From: Margaritifera margaritifera | Lineage: Eukaryota; Mollusca; Bivalvia; Unionida; Margaritiferidae | DNA length: 64,000 nt | Direction: 5' to 3' | Assembly (NCBI GenBank): GCA_029931535.1 | Contig: JAQPZY010001517.1 | Coordinates: 3,651,321 to 3,715,320, forward strand | Shown here: positions 12,101 to 24,442 of the stretch, in pieces | Position numbering within the stretch: position 1 is the first letter of the stretch | Layout: every line of letters begins with the position of its first letter | The notes under the pieces: model-generated | Told to the model about the DNA's origin: nothing | Database searches by the model: none | Seen by the model: the letters and a program-made list of their open reading frames with translations, nothing else | Program-made: the position numbers and the translations under genes

Positions 12101-12422
12101 TTCGAAGCAGGTACACCTCTCGCAGCCCAACGATGTAACCATCGCACATCGGAAGGAGTGACACCTCCGCAATGGGGCGGCCAGAATGATCTCTTTCGTT
12201 CTCAAGAGTGATCATCAATAAAAGGGACAAAAGCAAAGGGAAACTACCATACAAGTGGTGGTGCCGAAAAACATTCATTATAAATGATGACTCATTCTTA
12301 TCATAATAAGTGGTGAAACAATTCTCAACATAATAGATCCGTCCAGTCTTGTACGGCAGGCGGAGCTGATATTCTGAGCAAAGACATCGGACATGTTGCA
12401 GTGCCTTAAGACCGCCTTTAAC

Positions 12423-12807
12423 TTAAGCACTGATCAGATCCAGGAAATGGAATGTCTCGGTAGAAGCCTCATCTACAACCTGCATCGCCTGAGAGCAAGA
12501 ATTTCAACTTCTACTACTTCCACCTGTACTTAATAAAAATGTATTCTCAGTACAATATTCCTGCTACATTCCCATTACCAATGTACATATTTCAAAGTTA
12601 AAAGTATGATCACATTCACTTCCTCAGCATTGCAACCAGTCCCCGTTATGAATACAAATGTATATATTTATTTATAATCAGTGGATTACTCTATTATACA
12701 ATGAAGTCGTTTATATTAGTTCTTATGTGAAAAAAGAAGGTACATGTGTAGTATCACACTAATCCTCCACCACCTCCACAACCATATTATTTTATTCGTG
12801 TGTGTGT

Positions 12808-12841
<34 letters not shown>

Positions 12842-13412
12842 TCTATTAATTACCCAGACAGAACACCCAGAATATGAAATCTGGGTTCCTCCTATAAAAT
12901 ACCGGAGGGTATTACAGTCGTCAACGACAACAACATGGCTACTTAAATACATGTAATGATTTTTCTCCACTGAAAATCAAATGAGTGCATCTGGCTTTTA
13001 GATTACGGTTTTGTCAATCTCCGTCAGCAAAGCATCAAAAGCGAGGCCACATGCCTGGTCAATAAAGCCCTGATAGATAATTTAAAAAAAAAATGTTCTA
13101 TTGATCATGTATACAAATGAATAGCATCAATCACAATCAGATAAGAAGCAAATACACATCATTTTTCTTAAATGGCTTACAAGCATTTAGATATATTTAG
13201 ATATTAATATTTGGCCTTAAAAGCTGGCTCTTTTTTTATCGAGCAAAACGACTTCAGATTGTCCTAATGTCAACCCTGATCTGTGTCAGGTATTGTTTTA
13301 ACCTCGCATGCCTTTGGGACATTTTCCGGTTCTTTGTCTCACAGATAAACCAATCTGATTAAAATCAGATTTCCACTGTTCTATGTAGGACTCCATGTAT
13401 GACTGTGGAGAT
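12423..13412 (-). CDS. Weak candidate multi-exon minus-strand gene (copy 1)
   Basis: Three open blocks have plausible splice sites and agreeing phases: 13412-13303 (36 codons, includes WKSDFNQIGLSVRQRTGKCP; acceptor ATTCAG, donor GTTAAA), 12969-12854 (38 codons, includes FIGGTQISYSGCSVW; acceptor TTTTCAG, donor GTAATT) and 12488-12423 (21 codons then TAA; acceptor TGCTCTCAG). Joins are phase 1 and phase 0. No start exon was found and I recognise no family. A further block, 13073-13006 (FIDQACGLAFDALLTEIDK), has a good acceptor but a phase that does not fit the others. On the opposite strand a 46-codon frame (12393-12533) overlaps the last block and ends in TAATAAA, so the strand is not certain. 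Confidence 0.25.
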
Positions 13413-13734
13413 CTGAATTTAATCATTTGAATAATAAGCTTACAACAGTATATGATAACCGCAATTAATCTGTTCTGGTGTGTGTCAGAAATTTAGCAGG
13501 TAAATACATTACCAAGTTTCGGTTTTATGGAGAGGGTGGGTTAGCCTACAATTGAAATTTGGGATCGAAATTAGTTTCGATATTCGGAGTTGAGAGGTCT
13601 CGGTTTACTGGGAAAAAATGATGATATTAAAGAAGGAAAAATTCGGGATTACCCAACAATTTCGGTCTTGAGTGGATTCCTTTATACTGAGGTTTCGGTT
13701 TTAGGAGTTTCACTTGAGAATCGAACCCGGTTTT

Positions 13735-13830
13735 GAGGAGATTCACTTTAGATTCGAACCCGGGTACGCGGGTAATGGCACCCATCGCGTTGCCTGTAAG
13801 CATTAACCCCTGTACCATCTCGACCATGCA
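13735..13830 (-). mobile_element. tRNA-derived SINE head (copy 1)
   Basis: On the minus strand an A-box-like TGGTACAGGGGTTA (13817-13804) is followed about 45 bases later by a B-box GGGTTCGAATC (13761-13751). This is the internal RNA polymerase III promoter layout of a tRNA. No full cloverleaf is evident, and a second GGTTCGATTC copy follows near 13720-13730, so a SINE is likelier than a working tRNA gene. Confidence 0.6.
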
Positions 13831-13980
13831 CACATCGCCAAAAATGATGCTACAAAGTCGCTGGTATGGTCATTCGTGCGTAGCAGACACACCCGCATGT
13901 CTACTGAGTGATTAATTCTCATCTAAGTGCACAGTCACTCCTACGGAGCCCCGGAGAGGACATGAGGTGAAAAATACTAT

Positions 13981-14232
13981 TTCGTTCCCTCAAATTACTA
14001 ATTCGTTCCCTCAAAATAATATTTCGTTCCCTCAAATTAATAATTCGTTCCCTCAAGTTAGTATTTCGTTCCCTCAAAATAACAATTCGTTCCCTCAAAT
14101 TACTAATTCGTTCCCTCAAAATAATATTTCGTTCCCTCAAATTAATAATTCGTTCCCTCAAGTTAGTATTTCGTTCCTTCAAAATAACAATTCGTTCCCT
14201 CAAATTATCATTTCGTTCGCTCAAATTATCAT
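13981..14232. repeat. 21-bp minisatellite, exactly 12 units (copy 1)
   Basis: Each unit begins TTCGTTCCCTCAA and is 21 bp long. Units 1-5 recur as units 6-10, giving a 105-bp higher-order repeat. Units 11-12 are a variant, and decayed units continue to about 14350. With a period of seven codons both strands stay open: plus reads SFPQ heptads, minus reads LRER heptads. It ends about 150 bp before the integrase-core start codon. Confidence 0.95.
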
Positions 14233-14379
14233 TTACAAATTAACATTCTTTTCTCTGAAATAGCATTTCTTTCCCTCAGTTTAGTACTAGTATTTCATTC
14301 CCTTAAGTTATGGTTTCATTCCTCTGGTTCAACAATTTGTTCCCTCGGTATACTTAATGTACTTGATTATTGCCTTAAA

Positions 14380-16627
14380 ATGGTGGATGTTGATGTCAGA
14401 ATTGAACTTATTAAGTTCTACTTCAAACTCGGACTTCTTTATAAAGACATTATCATTGTTCTTTCTGTTCAACGTGGGATTACCATCAGTGAACGTCATT
14501 TAAAACGCATACTAAAATTTAGAGGTCTTTCAAGGCATAAAGAGTACAACGATGTAGCAAATGTCGTATTCTTTATATCCAATGAAATCAACAGTTCAGG
14601 ACAATTACATGGATATCGCTGGATGCACGCAAAATGTATGGCAAATGGCTTAAAAGTTAGAAAAGAAGATGTGCGCCTCATTCTTTCCGCTTTGGATCCT
14701 AACGGATGCCAGGCTAGAAGAGCACGGCGTCTCAATAGACGGGAATATTTTGCCAAAGGACCAAATTATATCTGGCACATTGATTCGTATGACAAGCTGA
14801 AGCCCTACGATTTCTGTATAAATGGATGTATCGACGGATATTCAAGAAATATTGTATGGCTCTATGTATATCACAATTCCAGCGATCCAAGAAGCATAGG
14901 CGGTTATTTTATAAGTACTATTGGGAAATTCGGTGGAGTACCCACTCTCGTTAGAGGCGACCTTGGAACTGAAAATTGTTACGTCAAGAGTTTCCAGCGC
15001 TTTTTGAGGAGAAACAGGCAGAATGAACACGTTAATGAAAACGCATTCTTAGAAGGTGCTAGTACCCATAACCAGAGGATCGAGTGCTGGTGGGGACATT
15101 TTCGAAAACAATGTGCGGAATTCTGGATTGATCTCTTTCAACATATTCGAGATGACGGTCACTTTGATGGAGATTTTGTGGACAAAAGCATTCTACAGTT
15201 TTGCTTCATGGGAATGATTCAGGTACAAACTTTATAACCTTTAGTGAGAAAGTTTGGGTATAGATGACTAATTATGAACACACATAATCAGTAGTGAAGT
15301 GAAATCTCAACTCACATGGGGTCGGCACTTAATCCCTTTGGGGATTTCGGCTCGGGGCTATTCCTTTATTGCATTTGTGTTGTGTACCCCCTCGTCGAAA
15401 TCTCTTTGTATGTTTTAAAGCGGGTATTAGGGAAAAGCTTGTCTGTTTCATCCGGTTAACATTACAACTAATTTCAATGTTGGTATTAAAGTCTGTATCA
15501 GAAAATCTAAAGTTATTGTTGGATGAGACATTTTTTTCCTCACAAATTCTTTCAATTTTCAAAGTTGTGCGTACATTTTTAGCAACTAAATCCCAGACTG
15601 AAACAGCACGCTAATGAAAACCGCAACTGAACCACTTACATGTTGAACACACTGATCATGCGGTCACATGATCATGTCATATTAAACTGAATATAGTCCG
15701 TTATAAACGCTATACTCATTTTCATCAATACTTAAGGGCTGTATGTAAAATTGATTTGCGACTTTTTTCATATATTAATTACTAAATCAAATTATTTTGG
15801 AAGTATATACAGTCAGTTTGCAGAAGTTTGCACAACACTCATTATCTCAACAATGTCATAGGGGCTATACCCAGTTTTACATAATCGCGTGATGAGTCTT
15901 GCCTGTGTTCAAAATCTCCGCGGTTTAGGGTGATTTTTATGTAGGTGCTGTGTCAGCTTGGGATTTATCTGCCGAGAAAGTGAGCACACTTTTAAAATTG
16001 GAAGAATTACTGAGAAAAATGTCTCTTGTAACAATACATTTTGGTTTTATGATACTGTCTTTAGTATTTGACTTCACTGCTTATTATATATATTATAAAA
16101 ATGGATTGAAACCTGGATACTGAGCATGTCTATACATGTTAGATGCATAAAGGGTTGTGATGAACACCTGGAATACTGAGGATAATTGTATTGCTATTCC
16201 TCCAAGACTAAGCTGTATTAAATGTTGACCGTCTTACATCGCATAGAACAGTTCGACACGTATTTGTATGTGCATGTGCGTGTTTCTTTGTTTTTGTTTG
16301 TGCTGTGTGCGGTGTATTGTGCTTTTAATCATATACCAGTCTGCTAGGTATATCATGGTGGGTCACGTGCTTGGTGTCACATATTTGTATGTACGCAAAT
16401 GTCAAAAGACTTTTAGCCTCGTAAAAGATATAAGCATTAAATAATGTTGTTCTTGAGTTCTTGATTATATGAACCTGTGGTGATTATGATGATGTCTTGT
16501 TGTTTTTTTAAAAATTATTTATTCCCTCACACAAAAAGGTGACAGTACAAGGGTTAAGGAGACCTGAGCTCACTCTTACAAACCATAAATACAGAGTGTA
16601 TACAATATATGTTGACATTTGGACTGT

Positions 16628-16689
<62 letters not shown>

Positions 16690-17587
16690 GAGAGAGAGAA
16701 ATGAAGAGAGAAAATGAAAAACTTGGTATAGTCTTATTACTTAAAAGTCCCTATTGCTTCTCTATCATTGGCTACAAAGAAACTTGAATATATACCAGTT
16801 TTTGAGAATTTATGACCTCTGAACTTCGGCAGAAGATATATTGAATAAATATGTCATAGACCAAAATGGGAAATACGTAAGTCACAAGCATGAAAGACAA
16901 TCCTCTCTAGTTGTATCCCATCTGTTGTGCATCATTGACATATATTTTTATGTTTCATAAAGGCTGTTAAAATGTTTTCTTTTTTTTAAGTTTTGGAAGA
17001 CAGGTAAATTTTCATCGTCTCATTTTGTTGCTTAACTATTTACTCTGCAAGAAAATTTGTTCCAAAAATTCTGTCTGTGTTAAAATCGTTATGTTTCACC
17101 TAAAATAATCCTTTAGGCCGTGAAATATTTACTATACAAGCATACTTCTTCCGTATCAAAATTACAAGAATATAATTTCTATCTTGAAAATAATATGTAT
17201 AGACTGTTGAAGATGGGTGTGTAACTGAGAGTTCTACAAATATTGCAGGACGAGTTGGATGAAGTTGTGAAGGTGTGGAACGTGCATCTCATTCGGCCAA
17301 CAAGAAACTCAATTATGCAAAGTGGACGCCCTGCAGTTATATACCAAATTCCTACATTATATGGAACTCGCAATTATCAGTGTGGTGTCCCAATGGAAGA
17401 CATAGATGCTTGCAGAGCCGAGTGTCTTTTTATTGAAACATATCCTTGTGACAAGGAAATATTTGACTTATGTGCATTCATCATGAATGAAGAGAGACTA
17501 GCGTTCCCTACTGACCCATACGAAGGCCTAGATTTGTACCTTGTTTTAAGGAACAATATCAGGCAGGATCTTGAAAATCTACTGTGA
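14380..17587 (+). CDS. DDE integrase-core domain protein, two exons (copy 1)
   Basis: Exon 1 is 14380-15222 (281 codons), exon 2 is 17249-17587 (112 codons and stop). The 2026-bp intron is GT-AG (CAG then GTACAA; TTGCAG then GAC), phase 0. Together 393 residues. N-terminal residues 20-58 look like a helix-turn-helix (ISERHLKRILKFRGL). The catalytic core follows: WHIDSYDKLKPY gives D135, RGDLGTEN gives D194, and NQRIECWW gives E235, a D-D-E triad with 40 residues between the last two. Exon 2 (WNVHLIRPTRNS) carries the usual C-terminal part. The family is known in many animals as integrase core or catalytic domain-containing protein, distantly related to retroviral integrases. No LTRs or pol genes adjoin it, so it is a single-gene element or a domesticated gene. 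No break is seen. Copy 2 differs at residues 33 and 236. Confidence 0.85.
16629..16700. repeat. (GA)n microsatellite in the integrase intron
   Basis: About 72 bases of GA with one GGG interruption. The copy 2 tract is about 12 bases shorter (49989-50048). Confidence 0.95.
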
Positions 17588-19768
17588 AATCTCCTTCAGT
17601 TACTTATGAATCAAGAGCATAAGAGGGGATGTATATCTGCGTTGTTTGTCCTCGACTACGAGCTATAATTTATCAGCTCTCCCAACAATATTCAAAGAAA
17701 TGTAACAATTTATTCTTTAAGTTGCAAAAATGTGGTTTTCTTTCTTCTTTTTTTTTTTTGTTTTTGTTTTTGAAATTTTTAAACTGTATAATCAATGGTA
17801 CCCGTTTGTGAAACATCAAAACTTCGTAAGTATTGGTCGAGGTTGACAAACATTTTTTTGAAATTGTCTAAATGTGCACATTCTTAATCTAATTAGCAAC
17901 ATTAGTTCACGTTCTATTAAGATGGGAACTTTCTATTTCGAGAAGTTATTGGAAGTCATCCTGAATACATTTACGACATTTAATTTCCCATCACTTTGCA
18001 ACAATTTAGTTATCCCCGGAAAAATAGTTTGCGCCGAGTTTATCTGCACGACTGACGACAATATCCGAATGCACACTGAATGAAAGCGGTTTTTGTTTCG
18101 TCTCTCAAATCTGGAATGATCCTAGGCTTTTCTTCCTTTACAGAACAATATAGAAAAAGACTTTCACAATACATGCATTACACTTATTAGCAGTCTGACC
18201 TGCAAGGCATAGATAACAGATAATAATTACTTTTCGACTGCGTTGTGTGTTAATGTTTAGTTTTGGCATGTATCTTCATTGCTCTGACAGTTTTATCTGG
18301 ATTCATGTAACTTGAAGAATGCATTCATCTTGAAAAGTAATCTTCGTCAATAGCAAGAGTAGGTCACACTAACCTACATTTTGATATAATTCACAAATAA
18401 TTATACGAAGTTTTGGTTTAAATCCATTTGATTGAGACTGCACTTATGCAATTGATGGGTTCAGTTATCTTAAGAAGTACCTATGCTTCTCACTACTACT
18501 GCATTTACCTTAGTTTCTTTGATACTCTTGCATAGTTTCAAGACTCAATGAGCGCAATCATCTTGAAAAGTAATCCTCAGCAAAAGCAAGAGTTGGTCAC
18601 ATGGTCACAGTGGCTTACGTTTCGCGTACAATGATTATGCTAAGTATCTGCAGTGATCTCATGTCTTTAAGACTACTGCTTGCACAATTATGTCATTTGT
18701 AAGTGCGTTAATTTCGATGACTGATATTCACACCTACTCGTCGCATTGGCCTACTTTTCTTGCTCTATTCGCCATGTTAGGTTTGTAAACCATGCACCAT
18801 AGCGGGCGAGACATTATGTCAACCTTGAAGAAAACGTTCTTGGGGGCGCCCGCCATTCAATTCAAGTTAGTTTTAGAAATGGTATGTGTGGCTGTGGTGG
18901 GGGTAGGGATAGTCTCTCTAAAGTGCATAGCTGAAATAGAAGAAGTATAATCACCGAAAATGAACGAAAATAATAACAATGATATAATTTCAACTCAAAA
19001 TGAACGTAAAGATACCGAGAATAAGTTGAAAGGGACATTAACAAATTATTATTACTTAAAAGTATTTTCTTAATATGTATTGTGAGTGTTATTGCAATGT
19101 CTTGTAAAATTTCAAAATTGAGTACACATTATTAATGTAATTTAGTTGACTATGAAATAAGCTTGTGATGTAACAGAGCAGTATCATTTTTCTTTATTAT
19201 TATTATTTTTTTTTTTGGGCGGGGGGGGGGGGGGGTGTCGGAGGGTGGTGGTTATGGTTGAAATTGCAAAAACCTCTTGTCGATAACATTTGAACGTATC
19301 CAGGTGTCAAACATGGGTCAATGGCACAACTCTACTGCTACTGCTAAATCACTTTAACATAATTTCATGAAAAGTTATTATAATCAAAGGAGTCAAGAAT
19401 AGAAAGAAATAGAAGTTACGAGAGGACGTTAGTTTTTAATTATTTAAATTACACTTGCAAATTAAGTCTTAGTAACTTCAAGTAATAAAAATATATCTTA
19501 ATTTCTTAAACAAAAAAGTATCATCCATACTCTTATAAATTTATATTCAGTCCTTTTCGCTCATATTTTGTTCGTTTTCATTCATTATCCGGTTAAATTT
19601 GCTAACTTTTTTCTTTTTCTTTTTCAATTAACAGACATGCCTAAACACCGAAAATGAAAAAAAAATATATATAAAAAAAAAAAACCGGAAAAAAAGGAAC
19701 ATTAACAGATCATTTATATACAAAATTACAGAAAGGTTGGTACCGTGGCTTAAGTATTGGAACTGTCC

Positions 19769-19806
<38 letters not shown>

Positions 19807-20284
19807 ATTATTATTATTATTATTATTATTAAAGATAAATATAACTAATGCAAACATAGAAGGAAGTTGTTTTACTTACAATAAAATACTTTTTTTTTAT
19901 GCCTTTTACTAAAACACAGAATAGAGGAACTGACTGGACATGTTATAAAGATGGCAAATTGAACGCTATGTTTGTGCCACTCTCAATGAATTGAATTTTG
20001 CAATCTGCACTGATCTTTTTGCTGATTTTCGGTGAGACTCCCGAAGCCCGCGCAATGACGCCGTGTCCAGCATGTAAATGTCACAAACGCTAAAAATTAC
20101 ATTTAACGGTGACATCTCGTGCAAATCACCCCTAAATGTCACAGTGCAGCAGTTACTGGCTACCGTTAAATGTCATAAAGACCAGTAAACCTCGTACCTG
20201 GAAATCGTGACACTTTCAGTCAATGCTGCAGTAGACCACGTAAACGTCACAAAGGGCGTAAAATGCTACAGGTGAAATCTAATA
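17588..20284. other. Non-coding stretch downstream of the integrase gene
   Basis: Holds a degenerate two-unit ~226-bp repeat (ATCTTGAAAAGTAATC at about 18328 and 18560), a poly-G run (19223-19237), a (TTA)n tract and A/T-rich runs. A 69-codon frame at 17874-18083 is identical in copy 2 but unrecognised. No gene is supported. Confidence 0.55.
19769..19831. repeat. (TTA)n microsatellite
   Basis: About 21 TTA units with one AATA interruption. The copy 2 tract is about 73 bases (53109-53181). Confidence 0.95.
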
Positions 20285-20546
20285 CAGTAAAACCTGTCTT
20301 GAGAGACCGCCCCTTCTGCCAACAAAAAGCGGTCTCTCATGACAGGTGGTCTCTCATAACAGGTTTGTACAAAAAGACCAGTTTCCAAGGTCGAAATTCA
20401 GCACTGTTTATATTGCATTCTTTATTTATACTTCTTGTTACAATTTTTCATGCATTTATCTGAAAATAGTTTTATATAGCAATAAAGATATACATCTATC
20501 ATTAAACATGAATTACATTTATATTTGAAGATCACATATACATGTA

Positions 20547-20729
20547 TTAGCATATGAATTCATTTCTAATTGACTCTTTGTCTTTTATAAAACCCTGAAT
20601 TTGAGTTTTTCCAACGTTTAAACTGGCTGATGTTTTGTGACGGGTCTCACTTTTTTTACATCTTTTTATTACATTCATTTTTTCCTCTATTGTTAGAATT
20701 TGTCTCTTTTTCGTTGTAGATTCTGCCAT
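20547..20729 (-). pseudogene. pogo/Tigger transposase, N-terminal HTH only (copy 1)
   Basis: 60 codons starting MAESTTKKRQILTIEEKMN. This is the CENP-B/psq-type N-terminal helix-turn-helix of pogo-like transposases (LTIEEKMNVIKRCKK, then the recognition-helix region LNVGKTQIQGFIKDK). The catalytic DDE domain that should follow is gone: the frame stops at 20547 and the element end lies only about 260 bp further. An internally deleted, non-autonomous copy. Identical protein in copy 2. Confidence 0.8.
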
Positions 20730-21390
20730 TGTTATTAAGGTGCTAGGTGTTAACGTTATCAGTCATCAATTGTAATAACGACTGTAGCGGTTTTGATGAG
20801 GCTTAGGGAAATAACGAATACATAAAGGGATTAACTCGATAAACAAAGGGTGTAACCGACTCCACTAAGGTGAACAAATGACGGCTTTGTGTGAGGACTG
20901 TAAACACTGTAGCAATAACAAAACGAACAACACAAGCCTTTAACAATGACAATCGAATCCGGAAAACGAATCTCCCCTACTGGTATTAAAAACAAAAACA
21001 AAGACATCATTCACCAGAGGCATGGATCAACCCCAAAGACAAACGATGTATGCGACCGCTACATTGACCTTGAAACTACAATGGCAGTTAGTGACATGTA
21101 CTTTAGTTTGGTGTACAGTCTGTATGCATGAACTGTAAAATTTACGGACCGGTAGCCAGCCTAATTTTTTGTTGTTGTTGTTGTTCAGAACAATATTTAC
21201 ATCTTAAACGGTCGTTGATACAAAGGTTAAATAAAGATCAGTGGTGTTTGTCTCAGTTCTCGTGATAGGGTCGTTCAGAGTTGTGTTATTTTAGAACAAT
21301 CAGCCATTCGCGACTTCGCGGTCAATCCTACTGTTCGTAATTTAGTCTCTGAGAAGCAGCCGAGGTAATTCCGAATGAACAATCTGCATG

Positions 21391-21844
21391 AGGAATCAGA
21401 TCACAATTAATTTTCCTATATAGTCTCTACATTTGTTTGTCAGTACTGAACTTTCCACTGTGTCCAAATCCTAATACATCATATGTTGCTGTAAAGTATC
21501 TTCAAAGATGAACTCACGCTGAAGTTCTTGTCAAAGGTTAACCGGCATTCTTGTGAATGGCTGGACTGTAAACAAAGCAACGTGCAATGAGTCACAGATT
21601 TCACTTCCGGATCAGCACCAATGCCTCATTACTCACTGTGCACTGTCGCCAAAATACACACATACAACCACACTATAATGCTCATATTCTAAACAATAAC
21701 CAATTTCCTTTAAATCAATACTAAGAATGACTAAATCTAATGCATACATCACCACCAAAATGAGAGAGGAAAAAAGGATCTAAAAATAGACTCGGACTAC
21801 ATTCGTGGGTACTGAACCGGAAGTATTAATTGTGTCCTGATTCC
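21391..21844. mobile_element. 454-bp repeat with inverted ends, left member (copy 1)
   Basis: Nearly identical (about two differences seen) to 25072-25525 in the same orientation. Its own ends are inverted repeats: GGAATCAG..CACAATTAA at the left and TTAATTGTG..CTGATTCC at the right, 17 of 19 matching. This looks like a MITE. The pair also acts as long direct repeats bracketing the interior genes. Confidence 0.85.
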
Positions 21845-22560
21845 TATCAGGGTCAGACATTTTCACCTGAATGGAAAAAAACTCAAATAAATGTGTCTGA
21901 AATACTGCTGCAAAGTTTCAATGAATTTGATGCATGCATATAAATTTTATCGGACACCATTGTATTACAAACAGTATGAATTTCAAAATGGCCGACTGTG
22001 AACAATGCGCAAAACTTAAAGTTGAATGGTGAATTTATTAATTAAGATCAACACTTGAAATAAACTGTAGTTAGTTTTTAGTCCTCATACAAATCTGGAA
22101 ATTACTAGAAATTAAACCTGGCTGCTAAACTCTCAGTGGAGAGTCCATTTTAAAATAGGATACATATTTTTATTTAAAAATTTGAATTTAAATTAAATTT
22201 TCATGAAAATTTAAAAACTCAAGTTGACAAATTTTGTTCTGTTGCAACATGTCTCCAATCCTTTATCACAAACATCAATGGTTTTCCTTATCAGGTGTGA
22301 AGTAATTAAACCAGGGCCTGTCAATAATAGGTAGCACCTGAAATCTGGTAGCATCTGAATACGCTAGTTAGGGGTAGTAACTAAGGTAGTGATGTAATTT
22401 TCACCCCTTAAGGGGAGGAGCTGTTAGATGCTAGGGATCCAATGGTATTGAAGAGTTCGTGAAGTTATATGATACCAGGGCAGCACACCTTTTCCCAGTT
22501 ATATAAGGGGGAGAGAGGATAATTCTTGTACTTTTACATGCAGTTATTTTATCTGAAACC

Positions 22561-23769
22561 ATGAAAGGGTACACCAAGAAGAAGAAAACTTTTTTTAAAC
22601 CAGGAAATATTCCACATAACAAAGGGGTCAGATTTCTGACTGATGATACTCTACCAAGTTCCAGTGCTGCATCTGCTCAAGTGACCAGAAGAATAGATGC
22701 AGACAAGTTCTCTCTCATGGCAGTGACGAAGCCGACAGGTAGGGGTCTCCAGTCAGTTGTGGCACCAGACTGTAATGGCACACCTGGGTCTGCTAGAATT
22801 CTACGGCCATCATCCAAAGCAAGACTGACCCTGAAAGAGACAGAAGTGAATCAGCATGAAGGGACACGTAGGATCTGTATGAATAAAAATGTGGAAATGT
22901 GGAATGATATCATCCATCGTAATGGCAATCAAGACAACAGATGTGAGAGTCCTGATCTCAAACAGTGCAGTTCTGCAGCTTTTAGTGAAAAATATGTTTC
23001 TGGGAATAAGAACAAGAGAAGGAAAAAAGCTTAAGCAGACAATTCTCAGTCAAGATGTTAAAGCCCGCTGCAGTTTTGATCTTCAAACAAATGATGGAAG
23101 ACACTGGTGGTGATGTTAGAATTATCCAATGTCAACTTCCCCAAGTACTGGATTCTGCTCTACAATGTTATTCTGGGGACTGCAAAAAATGTCAGCATTA
23201 TTCTAAGGTTTGTGGGGGAGGAAGTACTAACAGTTGGTGGATATGATTTGCATTTCTGGGACTTCATCAAGTGACTCATCTAAACATGACAGAAAGTGAT
23301 AAGAATATTCTCCTGGAAGTGCTGAAAATGAAACTTTCCTGTGATGTTGTACAAAGACTGACTGCAACTTAATACAAACACACATAAATGTGAGGTTGTG
23401 AACAGATCAATCAGTGTTTCCGTACCTAAAAATGTTAACAATTCAAGAAACTTTGAGGCAAGAGTGCATTCAACAATACACAGGCTCAATAACAGACTTG
23501 GATCATCATTGAAAAGAAAAGTAAAACACTTGGGAGGTATACTTTCACCAAGGACTCTGAGATCACTGAATGAAATGGATCAAACCTGTACTTACCATCA
23601 GTTGTATCATAAGCGTCCGGAAACCAGGAAACGAATACTGGCAAGACGGGGAAATATGATACAGGCTCATCTTCGGTATCGAACTCAGCCCGGAAACAGG
23701 AAATCTGATTACTGCAAAGGCTTATTGGACAGTCATTCCAAGGGTGATCACTCCTATGCACAGGTTTAA
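22561..23769 (+). pseudogene. Mutator-like transposase gene remnant, core missing (copy 1)
   Basis: The N-terminal part is an open frame of 157 codons (22561-23034), with the basic start KKKKTFFKPGNIPHNKG. The C-terminal part spans about 23110-23769 and shows CKKCQHYSKVC then WW, TESDKNILLEVLKMKL and NRSISVSVPKNV, ending DYCKGLLD. These match, as I remember them, invertebrate proteins carrying the Mutator-like transposase domain (Pfam PF20700 type). The catalytic middle of the protein is absent and the C-terminal part has in-frame stops (TGA at 23244-23246 and more near 23370), so it is dead. It lies between the 454-bp repeats. The family name is moderately sure. Confidence 0.6.
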
Positions 23770-23998
23770 GCAGGAGCCAAGGACACTGCAGACAGAAAAG
23801 ATGATCTTAATCCATGTACAAAATGACAGTGCCCAAAGACACAATGGAAAACACATAATACAGAAAGGAAAACTGTCGTGGGGAAATCCGTAGGTAACAC
23901 AACGCATGTTATGTGCAGTTGTTACCTACTACCACCTGATGAGATCTATGGAGAGGTCGAAACAGTTTTCTCGAAACATGAAGACATAAATAAAGAAA

Positions 23999-24226
23999 TA
24001 AAATTTTTAAAAAATAAATAAATAAATAATAACATATTCTAACATAACAAGAACTGACTGACTGACTGACTGAATGAATAAATGAATGAATGAATGAATA
24101 AATAAATGAGTGAATGTATTATGTAAGATAAAGCTGTCATGCCAGCATGGTCAAAAAAAATAAAGACCAGTTCCTCTTTCCTTATTATATCCTTCTTACT
24201 CAACACAAACAATCATCCATCCATCC

Positions 24227-24323
<97 letters not shown>

Positions 24324-24330
24324 CTAATCC
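23999..24330. repeat. Tetranucleotide tracts: (AATA)n, (CTGA/AATG)n, (ATCA)n
   Basis: The (ATCA)n run spans about 24227-24322, some 24 units, and creates an open frame of INQS repeats with no meaning. Copy 2 has only about five units (57563-57590). Confidence 0.95.
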
Positions 24331-24442
24331 CATTTTATCCATGCAACCAGCAAGCCAGCCATTTCATGCTAATATACATTTCTATATGGATGTGGGTGGG
24401 TGGGTGTGCAGGGCATATTATTATACCTGCAATTATTCCATA

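Noticed and set aside
13735..13830. Working tRNA gene
   Set aside because: A- and B-boxes are present but I could not find a convincing acceptor stem or anticodon arm.
13919..14224. Coiled-coil protein from the minus strand of the 21-bp array
   Set aside because: No promoter, start context or unique sequence outside the repeat; kept only as an open question in the findings.
14496..14756. 86-codon minus-strand frame
   Set aside because: Antisense shadow of integrase exon 1.
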